Assembly: GCA_035542815.1 (NCBI GenBank)
Contig: DATKKS010000211.1
Location: forward strand, 1 to 34,195
Direction of reading: 5' to 3'
Source: JACRLI01 sp035542815
Lineage (GTDB): Bacteria; Eisenbacteria; RBG-16-71-46; JACRLI01
DNA: 34,195 nucleotides
Both the position numbers and the translations under genes were made by a program. The notes under the pieces are model-generated. The model made no database searches. It was not told where the DNA came from and saw nothing but the letters and a program-made list of their open reading frames with translations. Below are positions 25,086 through 32,943 of this stretch, piece by piece (within the stretch, counting starts at the first letter, position 1; each line of letters opens with the position of its first letter).

Positions 25086-26011
25086 GCCCGGCCGCCCCCT
25101 CCGGCGGCGCGGGCCGCTCCCGGCTGCGCGAGGCGCTGCGCGGCGCCCGGGTGGAGCGCCGGCTGCTGTGGAGCGCCGACGACTTCGGGCTCTCCGGCCC
25201 GGTGAACGAGGGCATCGTCCTCGCGCACCGCCAGGGCCGGGTGCGGAACGCCTCGCTGCTGGCGGGCGGGGCGGCGTTCGAGGAGGCGGTGCGCCTGGCG
25301 CGCGGGCTGCCCTCGCTGTGCCTGGGGGTGCACCTGGCGGCGGTGGAGCAGCGGGCGGTGCTGCCGCCGGAGCGCAACCCCGGCCTGACCTCCCCCGACG
25401 GGCGCCTGCCCGCGGGGCACCGGCAGTTCCTGGCGCGCTACCTCGCCGGGCGCATCCGGGCGGCGGCGGTGGAGGCCGAGTGGGAGGCCCAGATCGCGCG
25501 GGTGCGGGACGCCGGGCTGACCCCGGAGTACCTCGACAGCCACCAGCACCTGCACGTGCTCCCAGGGCTGTTCGAGGCCACCGTGCGCCTGGCGCGCCGG
25601 TTCGGGGTGCGCGCGGTGCGCACCCCGGGCGACGTGGTGCCCGGCCGCTGCGGGCCGGTGCGCCGGGTGCTCCTCATGGGGCTGTTCCGGCTGGGCCGGC
25701 GGGCCCGCGCCGCGGCGCGCCGCGAGCGTCTGTTCAGCCCCGACGGCACGCTGGGGGTGGCCGAGGCCGGCCGCATCACCGCGGCCCGCATCCGCGCCTG
25801 GCTGCCGTGGCTGCTGCTGCGGGGCGCCGGCACGGTCGAGCTGGTGAGCCACCCGGGCATGGGCGAGCCCCAGGGCAGCCCGGCCGCCGCGTGGGGCTAC
25901 CGGTGGGCGGAGGAGCTGGCCGCGGCCCGCGACGAGGAGCTGGCGGGCGACCTGCAGCGGGCCGGCGTCATCGTGGCGGGTTACCGGGAGTGCCTGGCCC
26001 CGTCCCCGTGA
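25082..26011 (+). CDS. YdjC/ChbG-family carbohydrate deacetylase (HpnK/NaxD-like)
   Basis: This 309-residue metal-dependent deacetylase belongs to the YdjC superfamily, which includes diacetylchitobiose deacetylase ChbG, hopanoid-associated HpnK and Francisella NaxD. The motifs are WSADDFGLSGPVNEGI (30-45; Asp33/Asp34), LGVHLAAVEQ (81-90; His84) and LDSHQHLHVLPGL (151-163; His154/His158), giving the expected Asp-His-His metal site and catalytic Asp. ELVSHPGM supplies another conserved His. ATG 25082 overlaps the GT2 stop as ATGA. Set between a lipid-sugar synthase and a GT-C transferase, the likely substrate is an N-acetylated polyprenyl-phosphate sugar, as for NaxD. That is inference; a hopanoid-related role is the main alternative, but no other hpn gene is here. 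Confidence 0.88.
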   Translation: MSPAAPSGGAGRSRLREALRGARVERRLLWSADDFGLSGPVNEGIVLAHRQGRVRNASLLAGGAAFEEAVRLARGLPSLCLGVHLAAVEQRAVLPPERNPGLTSPDGRLPAGHRQFLARYLAGRIRAAAVEAEWEAQIARVRDAGLTPEYLDSHQHLHVLPGLFEATVRLARRFGVRAVRTPGDVVPGRCGPVRRVLLMGLFRLGRRARAAARRERLFSPDGTLGVAEAGRITAARIRAWLPWLLLRGAGTVELVSHPGMGEPQGSPAAAWGYRWAEELAAARDEELAGDLQRAGVIVAGYRECLAPSP

Positions 26012-26017
26012 TACAAT
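26009..26017 (+). promoter_or_regulatory. extended -10 promoter for the O-antigen-ligase-like gene
   Basis: TGATACAAT combines an extended TGn with TACAAT (5 of 6 to consensus). The TG-A is itself the deacetylase stop codon. A -35 is weak or absent, as is common for extended -10 promoters. Transcription would begin near 26024, giving a leader of about 110 bases in the GC-rich gap 26012-26134, where I see no other gene. Confidence 0.5.
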
Positions 26018-26134
26018 TCCCGCCGTAGGCCCCCCGAGCACGCCCGCCCGCGCCGCGGCCCGGCCGCCGGAGCCCGGCGGGAGCGGCGGCGGTTCAAGAA
26101 GCGGCCCGCCTGCGCCGATCTGAAAGGAATGCCT

Positions 26135-27673
26135 GTGTCCGCTCCCTTCGCCTCCGGCCCGCCGATGCCCCACGGGCGGGCCGCCGTCGGTTCGCCATGG
26201 TGGATCCGCACCGCCAGCATCGCGGCGCTGCTGGTGGCGGCCTACTTCACCGGGGTGCTGCTGATGCACCCGCAGCGCCGGGTGATCGAGGCAGTGGCCG
26301 GCGCGCTGCTCATCTACCTGGCCTTCCACTTCAGCATCTACCAGAGCCTGGCCTTCCTGCTGGTGGTGTACCCGTACCCCACCCACACCACGGGCGGCAG
26401 CACCAACACGCTGATCCTGCTGGTGATCGCGGTGGTGTGGGCCGCGCGGGTCACCGCCGGCGAGCTCAAGGTGAGCTTCCGCAGCCTGCTCACGCCGTAC
26501 CTGCCGGTGATCGCGCTGGGCTACCTGCTGTCCACCTACAGCATCCACACGCCCGAAGAGTTCACCGGGGGCATGGCCGTCCTCACGGACGTGCTGTCCT
26601 GCATCTGCCTGTACTTCATGGTGGTGAACTTCGTGACCGACGAGCGGGCGCTGCGCCGCACGCTGGTCTTTCTGGGGATCTCCTCGATCCTGATCCACGC
26701 CGTGGCGGTGTACGAGGTGGTGTTCCCGGGCCGTGCGTTCCTGCCGGGCTGGCTGCTGTCCCCCATCGAGAAGATCGCGGGCCACCGGGGCTACGTGCGC
26801 ACCGGCGGGCCGTTCCGCGATTTCGAGCTGCTGAGCGAGTACTGCGCGGTGATCATGCCCATCGTCCTGTTCCTGTGGGTGCGGTCCCAGCCGGGCCGGC
26901 GCCTGTTCTGGACCGTGGTGCTGGCGCTGACCCTGTTCTCGCTGTACGCCACGGTCACCCGCGGCGGGTTCATCAGCGTGTCCATCGGCCTGGCGTACCT
27001 GGCGTGGCTGCTGCACAAGGAGCTGGGGCTGGCCAAGACGGTGGCCACGGTGGTGGTGGGGGCCGGCCTCCTGCTGGGGGCGGGCGCGGCCCTGCCCGCC
27101 TTCCTGGGCACCATGTCCATGTTCTCGCGCCTGGAGGAGACCAAGATCGTGCACGGGGTGCCCGACTCCCGGGTGGCCGCCTGGGGGCCCGCCCTCCAGC
27201 GCGCGCTGGAGAAGCCCATCCTGGGGCACGGGCCGCTGTACACCTTCGGCAGCGGCCTCACCAAGTACCCGTGGCCGCACAACGGCTATCTGTTCCTGTG
27301 GGTCACCATCGGGATCACCGGCCTGCTGGGCTACGTGCTGGCGTTTCTGACCTGCTTCTTCGCCACCGGCCGCTACCGAGGGGCGTACACCTCGGGGCCG
27401 TTCGCACCCGGCCTGCTGACTGCGCTGCACGTATCGTGGCTGGTGCTGATCGTGGACCAGCTGAAGATCGACTTCGAGCGCAACCAGATCTACTTCCTGT
27501 TCGTCTGGCTGCTGATGGGGCTGACCGCCGCCGCCTGGAACATCGTGGCGCACCCCGCGAACGCCGCGCAGCCGGCCGCGCCTCTCCCGGCGCCCGCCCC
27601 GCCGCGGCGCGCCATCCCCGCGCCCGCGGGGGCCGCGGCCACCGGCCGCATCCGCAAGATCATGGACCCCTAG
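26135..27673 (+). CDS. O-antigen ligase / Wzy-type polymerase family membrane protein
   Basis: This is a 512-residue polytopic membrane protein with a dozen or so hydrophobic segments. The Wzy_C/WaaL signature is present: ATVTRGGFISV with the functional RGG near 276-278, a large periplasmic loop (about 325-380) and WPHNGYLFLWVTIGI near 381-395. Such proteins ligate O-antigen or other polyprenyl-linked glycans to lipid A or proteins, or polymerise repeat units. An ATG at 26129 abuts the AAAGGA site with no spacing. The GTG at 26135 has six bases, so it is preferred; only two residues differ. The alanine/proline-rich tail ends in a 14-base tail-to-tail overlap with the histidine kinase. It may act with the preceding glycan trio. 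Confidence 0.85.
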   Translation: MSAPFASGPPMPHGRAAVGSPWWIRTASIAALLVAAYFTGVLLMHPQRRVIEAVAGALLIYLAFHFSIYQSLAFLLVVYPYPTHTTGGSTNTLILLVIAVVWAARVTAGELKVSFRSLLTPYLPVIALGYLLSTYSIHTPEEFTGGMAVLTDVLSCICLYFMVVNFVTDERALRRTLVFLGISSILIHAVAVYEVVFPGRAFLPGWLLSPIEKIAGHRGYVRTGGPFRDFELLSEYCAVIMPIVLFLWVRSQPGRRLFWTVVLALTLFSLYATVTRGGFISVSIGLAYLAWLLHKELGLAKTVATVVVGAGLLLGAGAALPAFLGTMSMFSRLEETKIVHGVPDSRVAAWGPALQRALEKPILGHGPLYTFGSGLTKYPWPHNGYLFLWVTIGITGLLGYVLAFLTCFFATGRYRGAYTSGPFAPGLLTALHVSWLVLIVDQLKIDFERNQIYFLFVWLLMGLTAAAWNIVAHPANAAQPAAPLPAPAPPRRAIPAPAGAAATGRIRKIMDP

Positions 27674-29999
27674 GCGGGGCCGGCCCGTCCAGCAGCTCGC
27701 GCACCCGCAGCAGCAGCTGTTCCGGGCGGAACGGTTTCTGCATGAAGGCCGTGCCCGGGCGCAGCCCCCCCAGCTGCACCACCGCGTCGTCGGAGTAGCC
27801 GGACAGGTACAGCACTCTGAGGTCCGGCCGCAGCGCGTGCAGCCGCCGCACCAGCTCCACCCCGCCCACCTCGGGCATCACCACGTCGCTGACCAGGATG
27901 TGGATGGGACCGGCCTCGGCCCGGTAGACGTCCAGCGCCTCCGCGCCGTTGGCGGCCTCCACCACCCGGTAGCCGCCGGCGCGCAGCACCTCGGCCGCCA
28001 GCCGCCGCACCTGCGGCTCGTCCTCCGCCAGCAGCACCGTCTCGGTGCCCCGCCCGGAGGCCGCCGCCGCCTCGCCCGCGGCCCGTCCCGGGCTCTCCGA
28101 GGCCCGCGGCAGGTAGATGCGGAAGGTGGTTCCGCGGCCGGGCCGGCTGGACACCTCCAGCGTGCCGCCGCTCTGCTCCACGATCCCGTAGACGGTGGCG
28201 GTGCCCAGCCCGGTGCCCTTCCCCTGCTCCTTGGTGGTGAAGAACGGCTCGAACAGGTGCGACAGGGTGGCCGCGTCCATGCCCACCCCGGTGTCGCGCA
28301 TCGCCAGCATCACGTACGGGCCCGGGGGCACCTCCAGGCGCAGCCCCGGCCGGCCGGCCTCCAGCCGCACGTTGGCGGTCTCCAGGCTGAGCTGCCCGCC
28401 GTGGGGCATGGCGTCGCGGGCGTTGAGGGCCAGGTTCAGGATCACCTGCTCCAGCTGCCCGGGGTCGGCCTTCACCGGCCACAGCCCGGGGCCGGCGGCA
28501 TTCACCAGCTCCACGTCCTCGCCGATGAGGCGGCGCAGCATCCGCTCCATGCCCGCCACCACCTCGTTGATGTCCAGCACCCGCGGCTGCAGCACCTGCT
28601 GCCGGCTGAACGCCAGGAGCTGGCGGGTGAGCGCGGTCGCGCGCTGGGCGGCGCGGCGCACCTCCTCCAGGTCGTGGCGCTGGCGGTCGCCGGGCCCCAG
28701 CTGGCCCAGGATGAGGTCCACGTAGCCGCCGATCACGGTCAGCAGGTTGTTGAAGTCGTGCGCCACCCCGCCGGCCAGCCGGCCCACCGCCTCCATCTTC
28801 TGGGTCTGGCGCAGGCGCTGCTCCAGGCGCCGCTGCTCGGTGACGTCCAGCAGCGTCCCGATCACCGCCGGCCGGCCGCTGTACAGGGTCTGGGTGCCGT
28901 GCACCTCCACGTCAATGCGCGTGCCGTCGCGGCGCCGGCCGCGGAAGCTGTAGTGGACGCTCGGGACCTCGCCCTCGACCCGGCGGCGGATGTTCTCGAG
29001 CACCAGCGCCCGGTCCTCCTCGGCCACCAGGTCGCGCACCTCCAGCCGCCCGATGATCTCCTCCTGGGTGTACCCGAAGGTCTCCGCCATCTTGGGGTTC
29101 ACGTAGGCGAAGCCGGCGCCCTGGATGATGTAGATGCCCACCAGGGACTGCTCCACCAGGCTGCGGAACTTGGCCTCCGCCGCGGCCAGCGCCTGCTCCG
29201 CCTGCTTGCGGGCGGTGATGTCCTCGATCGCCCCCAGGATGCGCTGGGCCTTGCCGTCCTCGCCGTACAACACGTAGCCCCGGTCCAGCACGCAGGCGTA
29301 CTCGCCGTCGCGCCGGCGGAACTGGTACTCGTCCGACCAGAACCGGCCGCCGTTGGCCACCACCGAGCGCAGCCCGGCGCGCACCCGGTCGCGGTCCTCG
29401 GGGTGGACCCGCTCGAAGAACCAGCTGGTGTGGGTGCCGGCCTCGCTCGGGGGGTAGCCGAAGAGGGTCTCCACGCCCTCCCCCCAGGTCACCGCGCCGG
29501 AGGCCAGGTCCTGGTCCCACACGGCGTCGCGGGTGGCCCGGAGCGCCAGGCGCAGCCGCTCCTCGCTGCCCCGCAGCGCCAGCTCGGCGAGGCGGCGCTC
29601 GGTGGTCTCGAGCACCACGCAGCCCACTTGCGCGGGCGGGGCGCCCGGCGGGCCCAGCGGGAGGAGGCTCACCGTCCAGCTGCACGGCGCCCGGGAGGGC
29701 GGCGCGGGCTCGCCCAGCAGCTCGACGTTGAGGGCCGGCTGGCCGGTGTCCAGCACCCGGCGCGCCAGCGCCTCGAACCGCGCGGCGAACGGCGGCGCCA
29801 CCTCGCGCACGGTCCGCCCGAGGTGCCGCGCGGCGGGCACGCCGTGGAGTTCGGCCAGGCAGGGGTTCACGAACAGGTAGCGCAGGTCGCGGTCGAGCAC
29901 CGCCAGCCCGACGGGGGCGCGGTCCAGCAGCAGGTCTGCCAGGGAAGGTGGGGAGGGCTCCCCCGGAGAAGGCTCGCACGGGCGGCCGGGAGTCGGCAT
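27660..29999 (-). CDS. hybrid histidine kinase: three PAS domains, HisKA, HATPase, receiver
   Basis: This is a 779-residue soluble sensor kinase with no TM segments. PAS1 (about 22-135, APVGLAVLDRDLRYLFVNP), PAS2 with PAC (about 145-270, WDQDLASGAVTWGEG, EYQFRRRDGEY) and PAS3 (about 275-390, GAGFAYVNPKMAETFGYTQEEI) precede the kinase core. The phospho-accepting His414 is in GGVAHDFNNLLTVIGG. The ATP-binding lid has N box LNLALNARDAM, DTGVGM, FEPFFTTKEQGKGTGLGT. The receiver (about 653-772) has Asp660, phosphorylatable Asp705 in SDVVMPE and Lys755 in MQKPFRP. ATG 29999 follows GGAGGG at five bases. No response regulator adjoins it, so its output goes elsewhere or via a phosphorelay. The input signal is unknown. 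Confidence 0.95.
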   Translation of the reverse strand: MPTPGRPCEPSPGEPSPPSLADLLLDRAPVGLAVLDRDLRYLFVNPCLAELHGVPAARHLGRTVREVAPPFAARFEALARRVLDTGQPALNVELLGEPAPPSRAPCSWTVSLLPLGPPGAPPAQVGCVVLETTERRLAELALRGSEERLRLALRATRDAVWDQDLASGAVTWGEGVETLFGYPPSEAGTHTSWFFERVHPEDRDRVRAGLRSVVANGGRFWSDEYQFRRRDGEYACVLDRGYVLYGEDGKAQRILGAIEDITARKQAEQALAAAEAKFRSLVEQSLVGIYIIQGAGFAYVNPKMAETFGYTQEEIIGRLEVRDLVAEEDRALVLENIRRRVEGEVPSVHYSFRGRRRDGTRIDVEVHGTQTLYSGRPAVIGTLLDVTEQRRLEQRLRQTQKMEAVGRLAGGVAHDFNNLLTVIGGYVDLILGQLGPGDRQRHDLEEVRRAAQRATALTRQLLAFSRQQVLQPRVLDINEVVAGMERMLRRLIGEDVELVNAAGPGLWPVKADPGQLEQVILNLALNARDAMPHGGQLSLETANVRLEAGRPGLRLEVPPGPYVMLAMRDTGVGMDAATLSHLFEPFFTTKEQGKGTGLGTATVYGIVEQSGGTLEVSSRPGRGTTFRIYLPRASESPGRAAGEAAAASGRGTETVLLAEDEPQVRRLAAEVLRAGGYRVVEAANGAEALDVYRAEAGPIHILVSDVVMPEVGGVELVRRLHALRPDLRVLYLSGYSDDAVVQLGGLRPGTAFMQKPFRPEQLLLRVRELLDGPAPPRGP

Positions 30000-30054
30000 G
30001 ACGGCCCTCCAAGCTCCGGGTCAGGACGGCCCGTGGGTCCGGGCGCCACCCGCC

Positions 30055-30083
30055 AATCTAAACCCGGCCCGGCGAACGCACAA
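30055..30083 (-). promoter_or_regulatory. promoter of the hybrid histidine kinase gene
   Basis: Minus strand: -35 TTGTGC (30083-30078), 17-base spacer, -10 TAGATT (30060-30055). The -10 matches consensus at four of six positions, the -35 at three. The local AT-rich dip (TTTAGATT) stands out. Transcription would begin near 30048, about 49 bases before the kinase ATG. Confidence 0.5.
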
Positions 30084-30150
30084 GCCGGCGCCGCAGCCGC
30101 GCGCTGCGCCCGGCGCTGCACCCGGGCCGCGGCTGGGGTATGGTCCCACC

Positions 30151-31134
30151 ATGGCACCGCTCCACGCACGACCGGCCGCGCACTCCGGCGCGGGCGCGCC
30201 GGCCGCCGCCCCGCCCGCCGCGCCCGGCCCGGGACCGCCCCTGGCGGTGCTGGTGACCGGGGCCTCGGGGCTGGTGGGCGCGGCGCTCACCGCCCGGCTG
30301 GCGGCCGACGGACACCGGGTGCGGCGCCTGGTGCGCGCCGCGGCCGGCGCGGCAGACCTCGCGTGGGACCCCGCCGCCGGACGGCTCGCGCCCGCCGCCC
30401 TGGCAGGGTTCGACGCCGTGGTGCACCTGGCCGGGGAGAACCTCGCGGCCGGGCGCTGGAGCGCCGGGCGACGGCGCCGCATCCGCGACAGCCGCACCCG
30501 GGGCACGCGCCTGCTGGCCGAGGCGATCGCGGGCCTCGCGCGGCCGCCGGCGGTGCTGGTGTGCGCCTCCGCGGTGGGCTACTACGGGGACCGGGGAGGG
30601 AGCTGGCTGAGCGAGGACAGCCCGCCCGGCTCGGGCTTCCTGGCGGAGGTGTGCCGGGACTGGGAGGCCGCCTCGGAGCCGGCCGAGGCGCGCGGCGTGC
30701 GGGTGGTGCGGCTGCGCCTGGGCGCGGTGCTGGCGGGCTCGGGCGGGCTGCTGGCGCGCCTGGCCCCGCTGTTCCGGCTGGGCCTGGGCGGGCGCGTGGG
30801 CAGCGGGCGGCAGTACCTGAGCTGGATCTCGCTGCCGGATGTCCTGGAAGTGGCGCGGCGCGCGCTGCGGGACCCGGGGCTGCGCGGGGCGGTGAACGCG
30901 GTGTCGCCGGCGCCGGTTCCCCAGGCGGAGTTCGCGGCCGCCCTGGGCCGGGCGCTGCGCCGGCCGGCGCGGCTGCCGGTGCCGGCGTGGGCGGTGCGCC
31001 TGGCGTTGGGCGAGATGGGCCGGGAGCTGCTGCTGTCGGGGGCGCGGGTGCGCCCGGCCCGGCTGCTCGAGGCCGGCTTCGCGTTCCGCCACCCGGAGCT
31101 GCCGGGCGCCCTGGCGCAGGCCCTGGGCCGCTAG
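30151..31134 (+). CDS. TIGR01777-family SDR epimerase (YfcH-like)
   Basis: This 327-residue NAD(P)-binding SDR protein has VLVTGASGLVGAAL (33-46) as the dinucleotide site. The TIGR01777/YfcH hallmarks are FDAVVHLAGENLAAGRWS, SRTRGTRLL, CASAVGYYGDRG (with the catalytic Tyr region), LRLGAVLAGSGGLL, YLSWISLPDV and a C-terminal DUF1731-like segment (ALGEMGRELLLSGARVRPARLLEAGF). The precise substrate of this family is not established. The ATG at 30151 has no Shine-Dalgarno. A TATGGT (30139-30144) seven bases before it hints at a leaderless mRNA, though no convincing -35 is seen. The first ~28 residues are low-complexity Ala/Pro/Gly, so a start further in is possible. It ends three bases from the convergent MgtC gene. 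Confidence 0.88.
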   Translation: MAPLHARPAAHSGAGAPAAAPPAAPGPGPPLAVLVTGASGLVGAALTARLAADGHRVRRLVRAAAGAADLAWDPAAGRLAPAALAGFDAVVHLAGENLAAGRWSAGRRRRIRDSRTRGTRLLAEAIAGLARPPAVLVCASAVGYYGDRGGSWLSEDSPPGSGFLAEVCRDWEAASEPAEARGVRVVRLRLGAVLAGSGGLLARLAPLFRLGLGGRVGSGRQYLSWISLPDVLEVARRALRDPGLRGAVNAVSPAPVPQAEFAAALGRALRRPARLPVPAWAVRLALGEMGRELLLSGARVRPARLLEAGFAFRHPELPGALAQALGR

Positions 31135-31137
31135 CGG

Positions 31138-31644
31138 CTAGGGCTCCTCCCGCTCCCGCTCGCCCGGCGGGCCGGGCTCTCCGCGGACGCGCCGCTGCTT
31201 GCGCGCCGCGGTCTCCAGGAAGCGCATTCCCCGCAGCACCAGGAGCGCGAACACCGTCCCCGCCACCCCCAGCTGCCACAGCCCCGAGCCGACCGAGGCG
31301 CCCGCCGCGCACACCAGCCAGATGGTCGCCGCGGTGGTCAGGCCGTGCACCGAGAAGCCCGACTGCATGATCGCCCCGGCCCCCAGGAACCCCACCCCGG
31401 TGACCACTCCCTGGGCCAGCCGGGTGGGATCCACCGAGAAGTTCAGGACGCTGCCGTGGGTGACCTGCCACAGCCGCGGGCCTTCGGTGGCGATGAGCAG
31501 GAACATGCACGAGCCCAGCGACACCAGGGCGTGGGTGCGGATGCCCGCGGGCTTCTGGGCGTGCTCCCGCTCCCAGCCCACCACGCCGCCGAGCACGATG
31601 GACAGGAACAACCGGCCCAGGATGACCCACCATTCCTGGTACAT
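31138..31644 (-). CDS. MgtC/SapB family membrane protein
   Basis: This 168-residue protein has four to five TM segments. Family features include LFLSIVLGGVVGWERE (12-27), KPAGIRTHALVSLGSCMFLL, RLAQGVVTGVGFLGAGAIM and GLTTAATIWLVCAAGASVGSG. MgtC members are linked to growth at low Mg2+ and to inhibition of F1Fo ATP synthase; many homologues simply share the membrane domain. It lacks the C-terminal ACT-like domain of Salmonella MgtC, ending instead in a short charged Arg/Glu/Pro tail. ATG 31644 has GGAGGA seven bases upstream, so the longer upstream frame is rejected. No M-box or other known Mg2+ leader was recognised upstream. Confidence 0.9.
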   Translation of the reverse strand: MYQEWWVILGRLFLSIVLGGVVGWEREHAQKPAGIRTHALVSLGSCMFLLIATEGPRLWQVTHGSVLNFSVDPTRLAQGVVTGVGFLGAGAIMQSGFSVHGLTTAATIWLVCAAGASVGSGLWQLGVAGTVFALLVLRGMRFLETAARKQRRVRGEPGPPGEREREEP

Positions 31645-31664
31645 GCGCGTGTCCTCCGGGGCCC

Positions 31665-31693
31665 ACAATGGGCACCCGCCCACGGGGCGTCAA
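31665..31693 (-). promoter_or_regulatory. probable promoter of the MgtC/SapB gene
   Basis: Minus strand: -35 TTGACG (31693-31688), 17-base spacer, -10 CATTGT (31670-31665). The -35 matches five of six consensus bases but the -10 only three, so support is moderate. The start would be near 31658, leaving a short leader that is mostly the ribosome-binding site. Confidence 0.4.
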
Positions 31694-31717
31694 GAGGTGA
31701 CGAGGAGGCCGCGGCCG

Positions 31718-31753
31718 GGACCGCCGCGCGGACGGCGGTCCGGCTCGAGCCGG
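31718..31753. repeat. inverted repeats in the mgtC-mscS divergent gap
   Basis: A perfect 9-bp stem (31718-31726 with 31733-31741, six-base loop) adjoins a 14-base palindrome CCGGCTCGAGCCGG (31740-31753). They lie between the two divergent genes and could be an operator, but may be chance in GC-rich DNA. A plus-strand TTGACG at 31789-31794 with GAAGAT 18 bases on is a weak candidate promoter for the channel gene. Confidence 0.35.
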
Positions 31754-31875
31754 CGGCCGTGGGCGGCCCGCCTCCCCCGCCCGGCCCATTGACGCCGCGC
31801 GGCCTCAGCCCGGAAGATGCTGGGGGCGGCCCGCCGCGTCCGCCGCCCGCTCGCCCACCCACCGGAGGAATCGCC

Positions 31876-32943
31876 GTGACCCGCCTGATGGCCGCGCTGC
31901 GCGACTGGAACTGGCACGAGGTGCTGCTGACCGCGCTCATCGTCGCGGGCTCGTGGGTGGCCGGGCGGCTGCTGACTCTGGTGGGGGGCCGGCTGGGCCG
32001 GAGCTGGACGGCGCGCGCGCACTCGCCGATGGCCGCGGCAGTCCTGGAGCGCACGCTGCGGCCGACCGCGTGGCTGGTGGTGCTCGTGGGCGTCTACCTG
32101 GCGCTGCACCGGTACCGCTTCGGCGCGCTCGAGACCCTCGACGGGGCGCTGTTCGTGGCGGCGGTGGCCCTGCTCACGCTGCTCGGCGGGCGGGTGCTGG
32201 GCGGGGTGATGCGCTTCTACGCCGAGCGCGCCGACCGCCAGCGCCAGGACGAGGCGCTGGCCTCCCAGATGCTGCCGTTCGCCGACCGCTTGGGGCGGCT
32301 GGTGATCCTGGTCCTGGGCCTCCTGGTGGTGCTCGACCACTTCCACGTGGAGATCCGCTCGCTGCTGGTCACGCTGGGGGTGGGCAGCCTGGCGGTGGGC
32401 CTGGCGCTGCAGGAGACGCTGGCCAACATGTTCGGGGGCTTCGCCATCCTGGTGGACCGGCCCTTCCGGGTGGGCGACCGGGTGCAGCTCGCTACCGGCG
32501 AGACCGGGGACGTCCTGGAGATCGGGCTGCGCAGCACCCGGCTGCAGACCCCCGAGAACCACGTGCTGATCGTGCCCAACTCGGTGCTGGTGCGGACCAG
32601 CATCACCAACCTGAGCCTGCCCGACGTGCAGGCCGGGCTGCGGGTGGAGGTGGCGCTGGCGCAGGAGGCGGACGTGACCCGCGCGCGGGAGCTGATGCTG
32701 GCGGCGGCGCGCGCCCCGCACGTGCTGGCCAGCCCCGAGCCGCGGGTGTTCCTGCGGACCCTGGAGGACTCCCTGCCCCGGCTGCTGCTGGTGTGCCGGG
32801 TGGACAGCTTCGCCAACCGGCTGGCGGCCGGCGACGCGGTGAACGCCGCGATCCACTCCGGGTTCCGCGCCGCTGGCATCCGCATGGCCAACCCCGCGGC
32901 CCCGGTGGTGGCGGCGGGCGGCCCGGGCGGCCTGCCGGCGTGA
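31876..32943 (+). CDS. MscS-family mechanosensitive channel
   Basis: This 355-residue small-conductance mechanosensitive channel opens on membrane tension during hypo-osmotic shock. N-terminal TM helices (about 15-35, 60-78, 88-105, 135-155) lead to the pore-lining helix LLVTLGVGSLAVGLALQETL and ANMFGGFAILVDRPFRVGD. These match the MscS Gly/Ala-rich TM3 and the start of the beta domain. LRSTRLQTPENHVLIVPNSVL is the beta-domain signature. The C-terminal alpha/beta vestibule ends with an Ala/Gly/Pro tail. GTG 31876 has GGAGGAA five bases upstream; a downstream ATG at 31888 is poorly spaced. The stop overlaps the following GTG, so the NADH dehydrogenase is coupled to it. Confidence 0.94.
   Translation: MTRLMAALRDWNWHEVLLTALIVAGSWVAGRLLTLVGGRLGRSWTARAHSPMAAAVLERTLRPTAWLVVLVGVYLALHRYRFGALETLDGALFVAAVALLTLLGGRVLGGVMRFYAERADRQRQDEALASQMLPFADRLGRLVILVLGLLVVLDHFHVEIRSLLVTLGVGSLAVGLALQETLANMFGGFAILVDRPFRVGDRVQLATGETGDVLEIGLRSTRLQTPENHVLIVPNSVLVRTSITNLSLPDVQAGLRVEVALAQEADVTRARELMLAAARAPHVLASPEPRVFLRTLEDSLPRLLLVCRVDSFANRLAAGDAVNAAIHSGFRAAGIRMANPAAPVVAAGGPGGLPA

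Noticed and set aside
24357..26011. Hopanoid (hpn) cluster based on the HpnK-like deacetylase
   Set aside because: No squalene-hopene cyclase, HpnH/HpnG or other hopanoid gene is in the window, and the neighbours fit lipid-linked sugar transfer better.
27837..31370. A 1177-codon plus-strand open frame across the histidine kinase and epimerase
   Set aside because: It is antisense to the kinase and out of frame with the epimerase, both of which carry complete catalytic motifs.
31645..31875. M-box Mg2+ riboswitch before the MgtC gene
   Set aside because: The leader from the candidate promoter is only a few tens of bases, far too short, and shows no M-box sequence.
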